Below, piece by piece: positions 47,245 through 57,798 of a stretch of 64,000 bases of DNA (its first letter is position 1; the number at the start of each line of letters is the position of its first letter). Source of the DNA: Rhododendron vialii (taxonomy: Eukaryota; Streptophyta; Magnoliopsida; Ericales; Ericaceae); the NCBI RefSeq assembly GCF_030253575.1, contig NC_080561.1, positions 6,461,001 to 6,525,000 on the forward strand, written 5' to 3'. Position numbers and translations under genes: made by a program. Under the pieces are notes generated by a model, which ran no database searches, was not told where the DNA came from, and worked only from the letters and a program-made list of their open reading frames with translations.

Positions 47245-49649
47245 ATGGGAACAGAAACTCCTCCTGGTCGATGTGCTTTCATACTCGTCGTTATCGCGAG
47301 TACCGTTCCAATCCTCATTACGGGATACTTCGTCGTAAGCAATCTGTTGCTCTTACGAAGGGGTGATGCCGTGATGCTGATCCCAAATGCGAAAATCCGC
47401 GTCTGGAATGGGGTTTGTGGTTTGACGTCTTCCTCCTCCTTATTTTCCTCATGGGATCAATCGGGGTTCTACTTAAGATGAAAGCCGTCCAAATAACTTG
47501 CATGGCATTGCTTATTGTTACTACCCTTTCCCTCATGGTGATCAACGTGAGTATCGATATCGGCGGGACCTTTGCTGAAGATACGAAGAGGATTCAAGAC
47601 GTCTATCGTCTCGAGACCTATTCACCCTGGGCACATAAGTTTCTGTTGAAGGACAGTGGTTGGAATACCTATAAAAACTGTCTTATTGAAAGGAAAATTT
47701 GTGACAAGCTTGGAAAGAGGGATTTTGTTCAGGTTCTTTCCATCCCTTCTTTTAATTCCATATCAATTGCCCTTTAAAAAAAAAAAAATCAAGTTTCCAT
47801 ATCAGTGCAATGTGTGTTCAACGAGAAAGTGAAAGTACGTTAATTATAAAAGATGCAGACGTGCAACTCTAATTTTTTTTCATGAGCAAGGATTTGATTT
47901 TGAGCCGTGCTACAGATACAGATGTTCGATGCAGACATATATGTATTAATCAGACACATTCGGCGCACGTAGGTCACACACAATGAACTTGAGACGAGTA
48001 CACATTAGACGACTACATACCGATAAATATGTGTCTAGAATCGGACTCTAAAGTATTTTCCTTTGACCACCCTTTTGGCTCTCCTAGTCATTAGCCCCAC
48101 AATTAATCATGGCATAAGTTCAGGTAGCTTAATTTGTTAGTACCTCTTAATTAGCATCATTTTATATATCTTCTAATACGCATGCAACTACAATACAGAC
48201 TCCATTTTGATATGCTGAAAATGGAGTACAATTTAATGGGATGGAATAGCCCGAATGCCATAATTAAAATTATCTATCATGTGATCATGAGGGTTATATG
48301 GTCAGATGGGATAACATCATCCCACTCAATGTTTTAAAAAGAAATTGTGGTATAGTTATGATTGAAACGTAATTTATCCATTTGGACACAAGATTGTTCT
48401 TAGCTTTGTTTGGAAATACAGTGTCATTTTCCTTGTTTCCGTTAGTCTTTGTAACTATTTCAAAAATTAATAAATAAATAAAAAAATCGCCGTTCAAAAA
48501 ACAGAAACTTAATTTATGCGTTTGACCATCAAAATTTTAACATTACTCAACGCATTCTACAAGTTGTGAAAAATAAAGAGAAACACGTTTACTTTGTAGA
48601 TTGTTAAAAACCCATACCGTAGTTGATTGGGGATCAACGAATAAATGATAAATTTGTATTAAGTACACAATGAAAAGACATCTTCAATGATATATCAAAT
48701 GATTTTTGGTTGGGGGCCATCCATAGTAGTGAGTTATTTTGTGTAATACCCTTAGTGATGCGTGTTGAGCTTATTTATCATTGGAGTCCCCATATATCTA
48801 TGTTTCTTGTAAACCCTAGGAGGTGTGTGTGACATAATGTGAGGGAGAGGGTGAGGCGAGCTTCGGGGCCAGTCGATGGCTTTCCGGAGAGGAACAGATG
48901 TATAGTTCCCGAGAATATTTTCATCTTTGTGTGAATATATATTCAAAGAGAGTTTTTCTCTGAAATCACTATATGGGTTTGTGTGCACGGTGTCTCTCCG
49001 GTCCTAACATTTTTACCATGTTTCTTTTCCAAATTATGAAAATTGGTCTGGGCTTTGTAAATGGCAATCATTTCGTGTATGATTTTGGATGAAACTTTTG
49101 AGTCTTTCATCCTAGGAAGTAAAATTTCCAACTCCACGTACGCCTGATGTATGTTTTGTTAGTGTAATACCTACATGTAGATTTGGTGACTAGTTCTAGA
49201 CCGACTTGGCATTCATATACTAATCAGTTTGCTGTTTTTTCTTTCTCCGGCAGGGGGGTTGTTGTATGCCGCCACCATACTGCGGCTATGAGGAGAAGAA
49301 TCAGACGTGGGTGGTACCCAAGACCGGTCAGTATGCAGACGACGTTAACTGTGTCCGCTGGGATAGCGACAAAAGAAAGCTATGTTACGATTGCGAAACA
49401 TGCCAAGCAGTGTATATCAGCACCTTCAACGACAGTTGGGCCCTTCGAGCATTGGGACCAATTTTGCGTGCCCTGATCTTGGCCGCTTGCTTTTACTTTA
49501 CTTGTGAGGATGACTGGCCGGGGACCAACCGATCAGGAGGACGTGCTGATAATAACCCATCAGGAGGGCGTGCTCATAATAATCGATCAGGAGGACGTGC
49601 TAATAATAATCGATCAGGAAGACGTGCTGATAATGATCTCTCTGTTTAA
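47245..49649 (+). pseudogene. Tetraspanin-like gene, copy B, frameshifted
   Basis: Same layout as copy A: exon 1 about 47245-47732, exon 2 49254-49649 (acceptor CCGGCAG). Only one N-terminal repeat unit (GTETPPGRCAF). Relative to copy A, 14 extra bases at 47365-47378, built of GATGCC/GATGCT-like repeats, shift the frame after TM1, so TM2 and TM3 (DVFLLLIFLMGSIGVLL; CMALLIVTTLSLMVI) lie in another frame. Exon 2 is open and keeps GCCMPPPYCGY, KLCYDCETCQA and TM4 (LILAACFYF), with one to two more SGGRA repeats than copy A. Unless splicing avoids the insertion, no full tetraspanin is made. Confidence 0.75.
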
Positions 49650-49785
49650 TAAAAGGCATATGATATGCATTGCTAATACTAATACGGTACAATGCCAGGC
49701 CGCTTTAACAATACACTACTCCTTTCTTCTTTTATCTTGATATCTCAGGGGTTCGAGTCTACTTATGCGCGTCTCGATTAAGGGA

Positions 49786-50745
49786 CCGATTTCACAGTCC
49801 AATAGCGGGCTTGACCGTTGTTGAATAATTAAAAACACTCCTTATGTAGACTAAAACCCACCACCACATGTAGGGTACCCTTTCTGAGTGTGGTAAGCTT
49901 GATACTCGCAGAAATCCCAACAAGATAAAGCAAAGTTATCTAGTCCAGCAATTGATTGGGTTTAAACTCCACTAACGACAACTTACACTAGTACCTTCCG
50001 CCGAGAAAAAAATAAGTAGTCTATTCACTCGATATGTATCAACTCGTTAAAAACTTGCATGAGACTGACTTAGTATTATCTAAAAAGAATTTCATCTAAG
50101 AAGATGAAAAAACCCAAAAAGATGGTTAATATGGTGAAGACTTCATCGTCTCGTATGGACTTTCTTCACCGTCTGGAACAGTGAGAGCAATAATTTTAAG
50201 AACTATTTATGGCTTAAAGGGGTAATTTATACAAGAAGTAAACACTCATACCACATCTTATTAATGAATACCGACAAGGACAACATGGTCAAATAACAAC
50301 TCATAATCTAATCTATTTTTGCATTATGTTCCCAAATACTACTATGTTAGAATTTTTGTTTTGTACATAACGCTCAAGCACTACACCGTATTCAAAATAC
50401 ATTATTCTACGACAATTTTAGATCCAAAACTCAGAATTCAGAATGCAAAAGACTCCCACAATGCCCTCAAAATGTGGAACCATAAAGAAGAACCTTGATC
50501 GCACTGCATTATGCTCTTGCAGCTAGCATTCGATCAATTTGGCCATTACTGCAAGCATCCATCAATTTACCAAATTGATGTTTATGAACACTATTGTCTC
50601 CTTTAGTTCATAACTTGACAATCATTGCAAAGAATTTTGAAATTGAAATATTTAAGATAACCAACGGCAATCCCCACATTAATGTGAGATAGAGATATTT
50701 CAAGCACCGACAGGAACTTTCCGCGGTGAGATGTACATCCATTGG
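49786..50745. other. Non-coding stretch; 50190-50670 repeats 15810-16320
   Basis: Shared phrases include AAACACTCATACCACATC, CATGGTCAAATAACAAC and ACTCCCACAA. In this place it lies 3' of the minus-strand tetraspanin fragment. No gene seen. Confidence 0.65.
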
Positions 50746-50748
50746 TGC

Positions 50749-50985
50749 TCACTTAAAAGGCCAAAAGGCGATGACAAAGCTGATGATGATGGGAAGATAG
50801 GAGGCGGCATTCGTACTGGCACCCTTCAACCACTTGTCCTGTAAGTATTCCATGTATGCTGCCTTCCATTTGTTGCAGTCATAACAAGCTTGATCAAACC
50901 TATTTCTCCAAGAAACGCAATCTGGATTTTTAGAAGTAATTCTTGACAAAGGCACTTCCAAAGAGGTGTAATTTTGGAGGTGCCC
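50749..50985 (-). pseudogene. Diverged tetraspanin last-exon fragment (minus)
   Basis: Minus strand reads KNPDCVSWRNRFDQACYDCN, then YLQDKWLKGA, then a hydrophobic stretch YLPIIISFVIAFWPF and a stop: the end of the large loop plus TM4 of a plant tetraspanin. No upstream exon was found on this strand. Confidence 0.65.
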
Positions 50986-51153
50986 TTGTCAGGAGTTCTT
51001 CTAAAGATTGAGCCTGCGCTTCTTGGAGCAACAACTTGGATCAAGCGTGTTATGACTATGACAAATGTAAGGTAGAATACGCAAGAAACTTAAAGAAGAA
51101 GTGGTTGAAGGATGCCACTCCTGTCTTCCGATCATTGCCAGCTTCGCTATAGC
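50986..51153 (+). pseudogene. Diverged tetraspanin last-exon fragment (plus), cut by Copia LTR
   Basis: Plus strand reads CASWSNNLDQACYDYDKCKV, then KKKWLKDA, then after a one-base shift CLPIIASFAIAV, which is TM4. The Copia LTR begins at 51154 within that helix. Head-to-head with the minus-strand fragment. Confidence 0.65.
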
Positions 51154-52153
51154 TGTTGGAAAAATTGGCCGCTGGAAGACAACGGAAACGTTGACGAAAT
51201 CTCCACCAAATCCGAAATACGCTTCGAGTCACGACTATGTCGCTTTCCTAAAGACAGTATTTGCCCCCACCAATACCGGAATGCAAAGGGTTACAGCAAA
51301 CCTGCCTTCAAGATAAATCGAAGCCCGAACTTGAAGTTCTTTCCGTTTTCGTTTGCACTAACGAAACGGACAGAATATCTGCTTGAACGAATATAGGAAC
51401 CGAGAACCACTGTGTTCTATTTTCTGCAACAAAACAGAACGCAGATTGAATGCTAGAAAATATAGAGAGAGATGTGGGAGAAATTCGGATTATGTGTGTA
51501 TATTCTGAGCACTGGATTCTGCTAAGTAGTGGTCTATTTATAGGCCACTACGCACCCATTGAGAATGGGTATGCACCCGATCTAATCTGACCGTTGGATC
51601 GGATCCTACGGTCTAGATCGATCAGTCACACCGAACTGGTGTGCCGTTTCACTCACACCCAATCGGATTTGATCCAATCCGTTGGATCGAGCCCATTCAC
51701 GGCTGACGGCTAAGATCGCAACTCTACGGACCAGTGCACCCGTACGCAGGAGTCGCACCCGATCGGAACCATCCCGTGTGACACGTGTCATCCACGTCAG
51801 CACCTCCTTACTGCCAACTCGCAATAAGTTAGCGCTGACGTGCTAAGTGCAAAGTGCGCCGCTAAAGCGCCACAATGCACCACAGCCCACGCCACACAGC
51901 CCACGCGTGCGCGTGCGCGTGCGCGTGCGCGTGCGTGTGTGAGTGTGTACCGGCTCTGCCGGTATGGTGCGAAGCACCAAAGGGCTGTACCACACTAGAT
52001 CATTAGTTACTTATATTAGGAATGTTTCCTAATATATACCACTCCAAACTAATGTGGGACAAAGCTCACAAAGAGGAAAACAAGCATTCTAAGGAAACAA
52101 GGAATTTTACAAAACCAAAAACGACGACTCTTTTATTTTGAAAATCTCTAACA
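51154..52153 (-). repeat. Copia 3' LTR, 1000 bp
   Basis: TG at 51154 and CA at 52153; on the minus strand it starts TGTTAGAGATTTTC. A TATA box CTATAAATAG (minus) lies at 51533-51542. Has an alternating purine-pyrimidine tract at about 51903-51938. Confidence 0.8.
51533..51542 (-). promoter_or_regulatory. TATA box in the Copia LTR
   Basis: CTATAAATAG on the minus strand inside the LTR, correctly oriented for element transcription. Confidence 0.55.
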
Positions 52154-52168
52154 ATCCCCCACCATTTT
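52154..52168 (-). other. Polypurine tract of the Copia element
   Basis: Minus strand AAAATGGTGGGGGAT directly precedes the LTR start TGTTAGAG. Confidence 0.75.
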
Positions 52169-52710
52169 CGAAATACAGATGAAATATTCTCGGTTCTTAT
52201 TACAAGGTTTATGCATACATAAATAGTGTCTTGCGACTTCAACTATTCACTTAGTGAAAACATATCAAAGCTGGTCAGGGCAGCATAGTAGACGTGTCTT
52301 TGAACTAGTTGTCCTCTGTCGACCAACCGGACGTGTCTTACACATAATCCTCCAAATAATGCAGATATCCCAATCAGTTGACCCGTGAACTGGCCTTGGG
52401 TCTTTTATCTTGATTTCATGAACGCTCTAAGGTCTAGCCCCTATGACCTATAGGAAGCGACACCACCTCCACATTCATATAGGTAGATCGCTATTCGTGC
52501 TCCTATAACATTAGCACAAAACAATCTATTAAGAACTAAGTAGTTCAACCTCCTTTGTATTCACATTATAGGTACAAAACACTTTACCTTGGAATGTGTA
52601 AAATAGCTTTAAAGTGTTTCCAATCACGACATATGGTGTAGTTTCTCATTGAACTCAAGAGATTGAGAGTATCAACCGGTTGAGTTGAGTTTCCACCAGG
52701 AGTGATTCAG
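52169..52710. other. Copia 3' untranslated internal region
   Basis: Lies between the RNase H stop and the polypurine tract; nothing else recognised. Confidence 0.5.
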
Positions 52711-55497
52711 CTAATTAGGCAAAAGTCCCATTCCCTTTGATGTTTTCAACACCAAATCCCTTGCAAGGCCTTTCGTAAAAGGATCCGCCAAGTTTTGACT
52801 TGACTTAACAAAATCATTGGTTATCACCCCATCAACAATCAATTGTCTCACATAGCTATGCCTTAGTCCAATATGCCTGGACTTTCCATTATACACTTGG
52901 TTATACGCTCGCGACAACGTAGCTTGACTATCACAATGCAGCGATACAGATGGCATAGGCTTAGGCCACACTGGAATTTCCAGATTTCTCAGCCATTCTG
53001 CCTCCTTACTACCAGAAGCTAATGCTACAAACTCGGCTGCCATGGTCGAGTCTGTTATCAACGTTTGCTTCTTTGATCCTCAGGAGATTGACCCTCCATC
53101 AAGTGTAAACACCCAACCACTCGTTGACGAGTGATCATTCCGCTCAGTAATCCAACTAGCATCAGTGTATCCTTCTAGAACCGAAGGATATCCACTATAG
53201 ACTATTCCATAATCTATAGTCCCTTTGAGGTACCGCAGTACTCTATATACTGCATGCCAATGCACATGCCCAGGATTATTAGTTTACCTACTAAGTCTCC
53301 CCACCGCATATGCAATGTTCGGTCTTGTACTTGTCATGGCATACATCAAGCTGCCAATCACTCTAGAATACTTTAGTTGTGACACCGCTCTCCCCTCATT
53401 AAGATCTAATGGCGATTGAGAGTCATACGGAGTAGACACCGGTTTGCTTTCAAAGTGGTTAAACTTCTTTAAAATCTTTTCAATGTAATGTTCCTGGGAT
53501 AGAATCAAGTGACCACCACTTCTTTTAATTCTTATACCCAATATTACATCAGCAACACCCATATCTTTCATACTAAAGTTAGCAGAAAGAAAATCTTTTG
53601 TACTCTGAATGCTCTCTTGGTCTGTACCAAAAATAAGCATATCGTCTACGTACAAACAGATAATGACTCCTCGTTTGCCATTAAATTTACTATACACGCA
53701 CTTGTCAGATTGGTGTATTGTAAAACCATTTGACACAACCACTTTGTCAAACTTCTCATGCCATTGCTTAGGTGCTTGCTTAAGTCCGTAAAGAGACTTT
53801 ATAAGCTTGCAAACTTTGTGCTCATAACCTTGCACAACAAACCCCTCTGGTTGCTTCATATAGATTTCCTCATCTAATTCACCATTAAGGAATGCAGTCT
53901 TGACATCCATTTGGTGTATCTCAAACTTGTATATAGAAGCTAGAGCAATTAAAACTCTAATTGTTGAGATTCTAGCAACCGGGGCATAGGTATCAAAGTA
54001 ATCATTACCTTCTTTCTGGGTAAAACCTTTGGCTACAAGTCTGGCCTTGAACTTATCAATAGTTCCATCAATTTTCATTTTCTTCTTGAAAATCCATTTA
54101 CAAGCAATTGGCTTAGAATCAGGTGGTAAATCCGCCAGAACCCATGTATTATAACCCATGATAGAGTCCATCTCATCTTGGATAGCCTCTTTCCAGAAAG
54201 CAACGTCTTGCGATTTCATTGCTTCCTCAAATGTCAAAGGATCATTTTCAACATGAAGTGAAAATACATTGTGAGCACATGAAGTCTCTCTAGTGCCTTG
54301 AACTAGATAAACTATGAAATCAGGACCAAACGTTTTCTCTGTCCGAACTCGTTTGCTCCTTCTCAATTCAACTTGTTCCTCAGGTTCATTTCCTTCAACT
54401 GGAACCTCTAAAGGCTCGTTGTCCTCTTCGGACATCAAAGGAAACTCTTCCGAATCTTTATTAGATTCCAAATCTTTACTAGATTTTAACCTTGGAATTC
54501 TGTCAAATCTATTTTCATAGAACACTGCATCTCGAGATTCAATGATGGTGTTGATGGACACAACATCATTAGGCTCTGCCACTAGAAACCTATATGCTTT
54601 ACTGTGCAAAGCATATCCAAGGAATACACACTCGATTCCTTTTGGACCCAGTTTCTTCCTTTTAGGTCTAGGCAATCTCACAATCGCCCTACACCCCCAA
54701 GTCTTAAAATAACTCAAGTTTGGTTTCCTTTTTGACCAGAGTTCATATGGAGTAATGTTAGACTTTTTGAGAGGTACTCTATTCAGGATATAAGCAGCGG
54801 TAAGTATGGCTTCGCCCCACAAACCTTTACTTAATCCTGCATTGCTTAGCATAACAACTACCATCTCACATAAAGTTCTATTCTTCCTTTCGGCCACTCC
54901 ATTTTGTTGTGGTGTATAAGGTGCAGTTACTTCATGAATTATCCCTACTGATTCACAATAATCAGGGAAGTGATATTCACCACCCCTGTCAGACCTAAGA
55001 CGTTTTATCTTCAAACCACATTGATTTTCAACTTCAGCCTTATATGCAACAAATTTATCAAGTACTTCATCTTTGGAATGAAGCAAATAGATATAGCAAA
55101 ATTTTGAATAATCATCTATGAATGTTGCTATATAAAGTTTTCCGCCTCTAGTTGGAGTGCTATGAAAATCACATACATCACTATGAATCAATTCAAGTAA
55201 TGAAGAAGTCCGCTCAATTTTAGGAAATGGCAATCTGGTTATCTTTGATTCCAAACAAATCTTGCATTTATCAACCATATCATTATCAGATTTAGGAATT
55301 AGTTCAGATTTTATCATGCAATCCATTTTCCTTGTACTGATATGTCCTAAACGAGTATGCCATAAAGAAAAAGAATCAAGCATATAAGCAGAAACAACTG
55401 TGTTATTAATATTAAGCATAAACATCCCCTCGGTTACATAGCCTTTGCCAACAAACACACCACCCTTGGACACAACAATTTTGCCCGACTCAAACAC
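52711..55497 (-). pseudogene. Copia pol, integrase to RNase H part
   Basis: One continuous minus-strand frame with two in-frame stops. From the 5' side: end of protease linker, GAG-pre-integrase (LWHTRLGHIS), integrase zinc-binding CKICLESK, integrase core (SDVCDF, FIDDYS, SDRGGEYHF, YTPQQNGVAERKNRT), reverse transcriptase (ARLVAKGFTQ, MDVKTAFLNGELDEEIYM, YVDDMLIFG, LKQAP) and RNase H (EFVALASGSKEAEWLR; LHCDSQATL; ADPFTKGL). The first stop falls just after LSR at 53284-53286 and the second at about 53077-53079 after DGGSIS, where the family has Tyr and Trp. The 5' part of the same frame continues at 63463 beyond the inserted Gypsy element. Confidence 0.9.
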
Positions 55498-57764
55498 TGT
55501 AACGCTCCGACTTTTCGAGAGCAAAATAAAATAGTTTCTTAAAAAAATTTGCTAAATAAATATAATTTTCTAAAATAAAGTTTAGCTATTACAGTAACAA
55601 GATAAATTTACTGATTCAAAATACATTAATTTCAGAGCTGACTCTAGGGTTGATACAATCCGAAACATACTCGATCTTCGTTCCTGATATTCTTTCCGTG
55701 TTGAACTGCAACATCTTTGAATCCTCTCCATTGAATCCTGCGCCTTCTGGCAAATTGATTGCCGAAGCAAACGATTTGCCAGGATACAGACGTATCCGTG
55801 AGTGATAAATCACCCAGTAGAGTAATCCAACCCAACCACCTCTCTTACTTTACAGTTAGCAGGTAACAAGATAATATTGAATCGAAGAAGCCAAACAAAT
55901 ATTCTCCACATAAGCCAGTTCATTACTATCCATAACCTAATGTGAAATCTAAGATCTCTCCGCGAGATCTTTCCTCCCTCAACCGCTAGCCATGCTCGGT
56001 CCCATGAGGTCACTTTCCTTTGCTGTCGCAGATACACCTAAGTTATGTACCGAGTATGCATCCCAATAACTACAACAAGGGGAAAGCTTATCATGCCTGA
56101 ATCACAACTAGGGTTCGCCTATCTTATATACCACTTCACCATCATCACTGGACACACGCCAGTTTATCAATTCATCACTGGACACACGCCAGTTCTGGAC
56201 ACACGCCAGTTTATCAATTCATCACTGGACACACGCCAGTTTATCAGTTCATCACTGGACACACGCCAGTTTCAATCTCATCACAAATCTCAACATCACG
56301 CCTGCAGGCAATCTAGAAATAAAACTTTTCAATTCATCCATTACTTAGCACCGTCTAAGTGAATTCTATTCGCATACCACCCCATGTCTCTAGGGTCCAA
56401 CCTAGCACTCAAATCAAGTATCGATGCAACATACAACAAATCAATAATAATTAAAATAATTAATAAACAATGTAATTACGCAACTTATTATGAACGGGCC
56501 GTTGCCCTTAATCTTGTATGGTCAAAAAGCAAATATTATTAACAGAAATCTTTATTAATAAAGAAAAATAATTTTGTACAATTACTAGTAACTCTAGGCT
56601 TATTTTTTTATGAATTAAAGGCATTTTAGAGAATTACATGAATAAAAGTAAAACCATTAAAAAATGTTTGTATGATCGGTAAAAGTAAAATAATACTTCA
56701 CATTATAATGATAATAATTTTTTATACCAATATAACATTTAAGTTGTAAAATTAAAACGCGTTGTTGACTAGAACATAGATTTTACTATTTTAGTAAACC
56801 TAGGGGCTTAATCATCATTATTTAAACATAACTTGTGTTTTCTAATTTGGACCGAAACACTATACTAAAATAGTCAAGGGGGGAAACTGTAATTATATCT
56901 TAAAATCTCAAATTTCCAACGTCCAGGAACAGATGCAAAACGGAAAACTGGGTTTCGGTCGTGGCGATCGTCCCCTATCGATTTCTTCCCCTCGAAACAC
57001 TTCGATTCAATACATTAACACATAATATACTTAGGGAGATGTAGAGGAGAGATTTTTCTACCTTGGGTCCGGTCGAAAAGCGAGAAACGGGTTCCAAAAA
57101 CTCAAAGCGGTGTCCGGTGGTAGTCCGTCGGTGGCGGGTACAGGCTGAAAGAGGTGATACGGGAAGGTGGTGGCTATGGAAAAATGGAGATTTCAGTGGT
57201 GAGGTGGTGGCCTACGGTGGCGGGTCAGTGTAAGGAGGGCTACGGTTGGTGGTGGTGTTCTCGGCAGGTGGTGACGATGGCAACCGAGGGAGGTAGTGCG
57301 GGGTGCGGCGGTTATGGTCGTGTGGGGAGGTGGCTACCGAAGAGGGTCGAGACGGAGGAGGTGAGGCGATCATGGTGTCGAGGTAGTGGTGCACGGGTAT
57401 GGTGACGGTAGGAGGTGGTATTTATAAGGTGGGGGGAGGGGCGGGGTGCAAGGATAAGTATGGAGGTGGTGGAATGCGGGAGGAGAGAGAGATATAGTTT
57501 AGGGAGAGTTTGAAGGGGAGTGAAAGATTGGTTTGATAGAATTTTGGTTAGAGAGGAAGTATAGACTGAGTAGGAGACGGAGAGAAGGAAGGAGATTGTA
57601 TTTGTGCATGCACGTAATTTGTGTGTAGGAAAATTTTTAAAAAAAATGTATGTATATATTGCATGCATAATTGTATTGAAAAAAAAGAATTGCATTAAGG
57701 AAAATAATTCTAATAATATTATATTTAGGAAAAAAAAATTGGGTCAAAAATTCGGGTCGTTACA
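55498..57764 (-). repeat. Gypsy 3' LTR (2267 bp)
   Basis: Plus strand starts TGTAACGCTCCGAC and ends TCGGGTCGTTACA. By eye about 13 substitutions and a few homopolymer indels from the other LTR. A TATA-like TTATAAATACC (minus) is at about 57418-57428. Confidence 0.93.
56143..56272. repeat. Minisatellite in the Gypsy 3' LTR
   Basis: Five copies of CTGGACACACGCCAGTT, four with TTATCA(A/G)TTCATCA-type spacers. Confidence 0.95.
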
Positions 57765-57780
57765 ACCTACCCCCCTTAGA
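57765..57780 (-). other. Polypurine tract of the Gypsy element
   Basis: Minus strand TCTAAGGGGGGTAGGT directly precedes the LTR. Confidence 0.8.
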
Positions 57781-57798
57781 ATAATTTCGTCCTCGAAA

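Larger units (their letters stand above)
40419..49785. repeat. Segmental duplication, copy B
   Basis: Counterpart of copy A. Begins at GAAAATAAAGAG, where the channel fragment stops. Carries a truncated DCAF8-like tail, the small membrane-protein gene and a frameshifted tetraspanin-like gene. Confidence 0.85.

Noticed and set aside
56143-56272. Possible CRISPR-like array
   Set aside because: Units are unequal, spacers are themselves repeats, and it is inside a plant LTR: a minisatellite.
57154-57695. Overlapping open frames in the Gypsy LTR (also 62852-63366)
   Set aside because: Non-coding LTR sequence with biased composition; frames exist on both strands and carry no domain.
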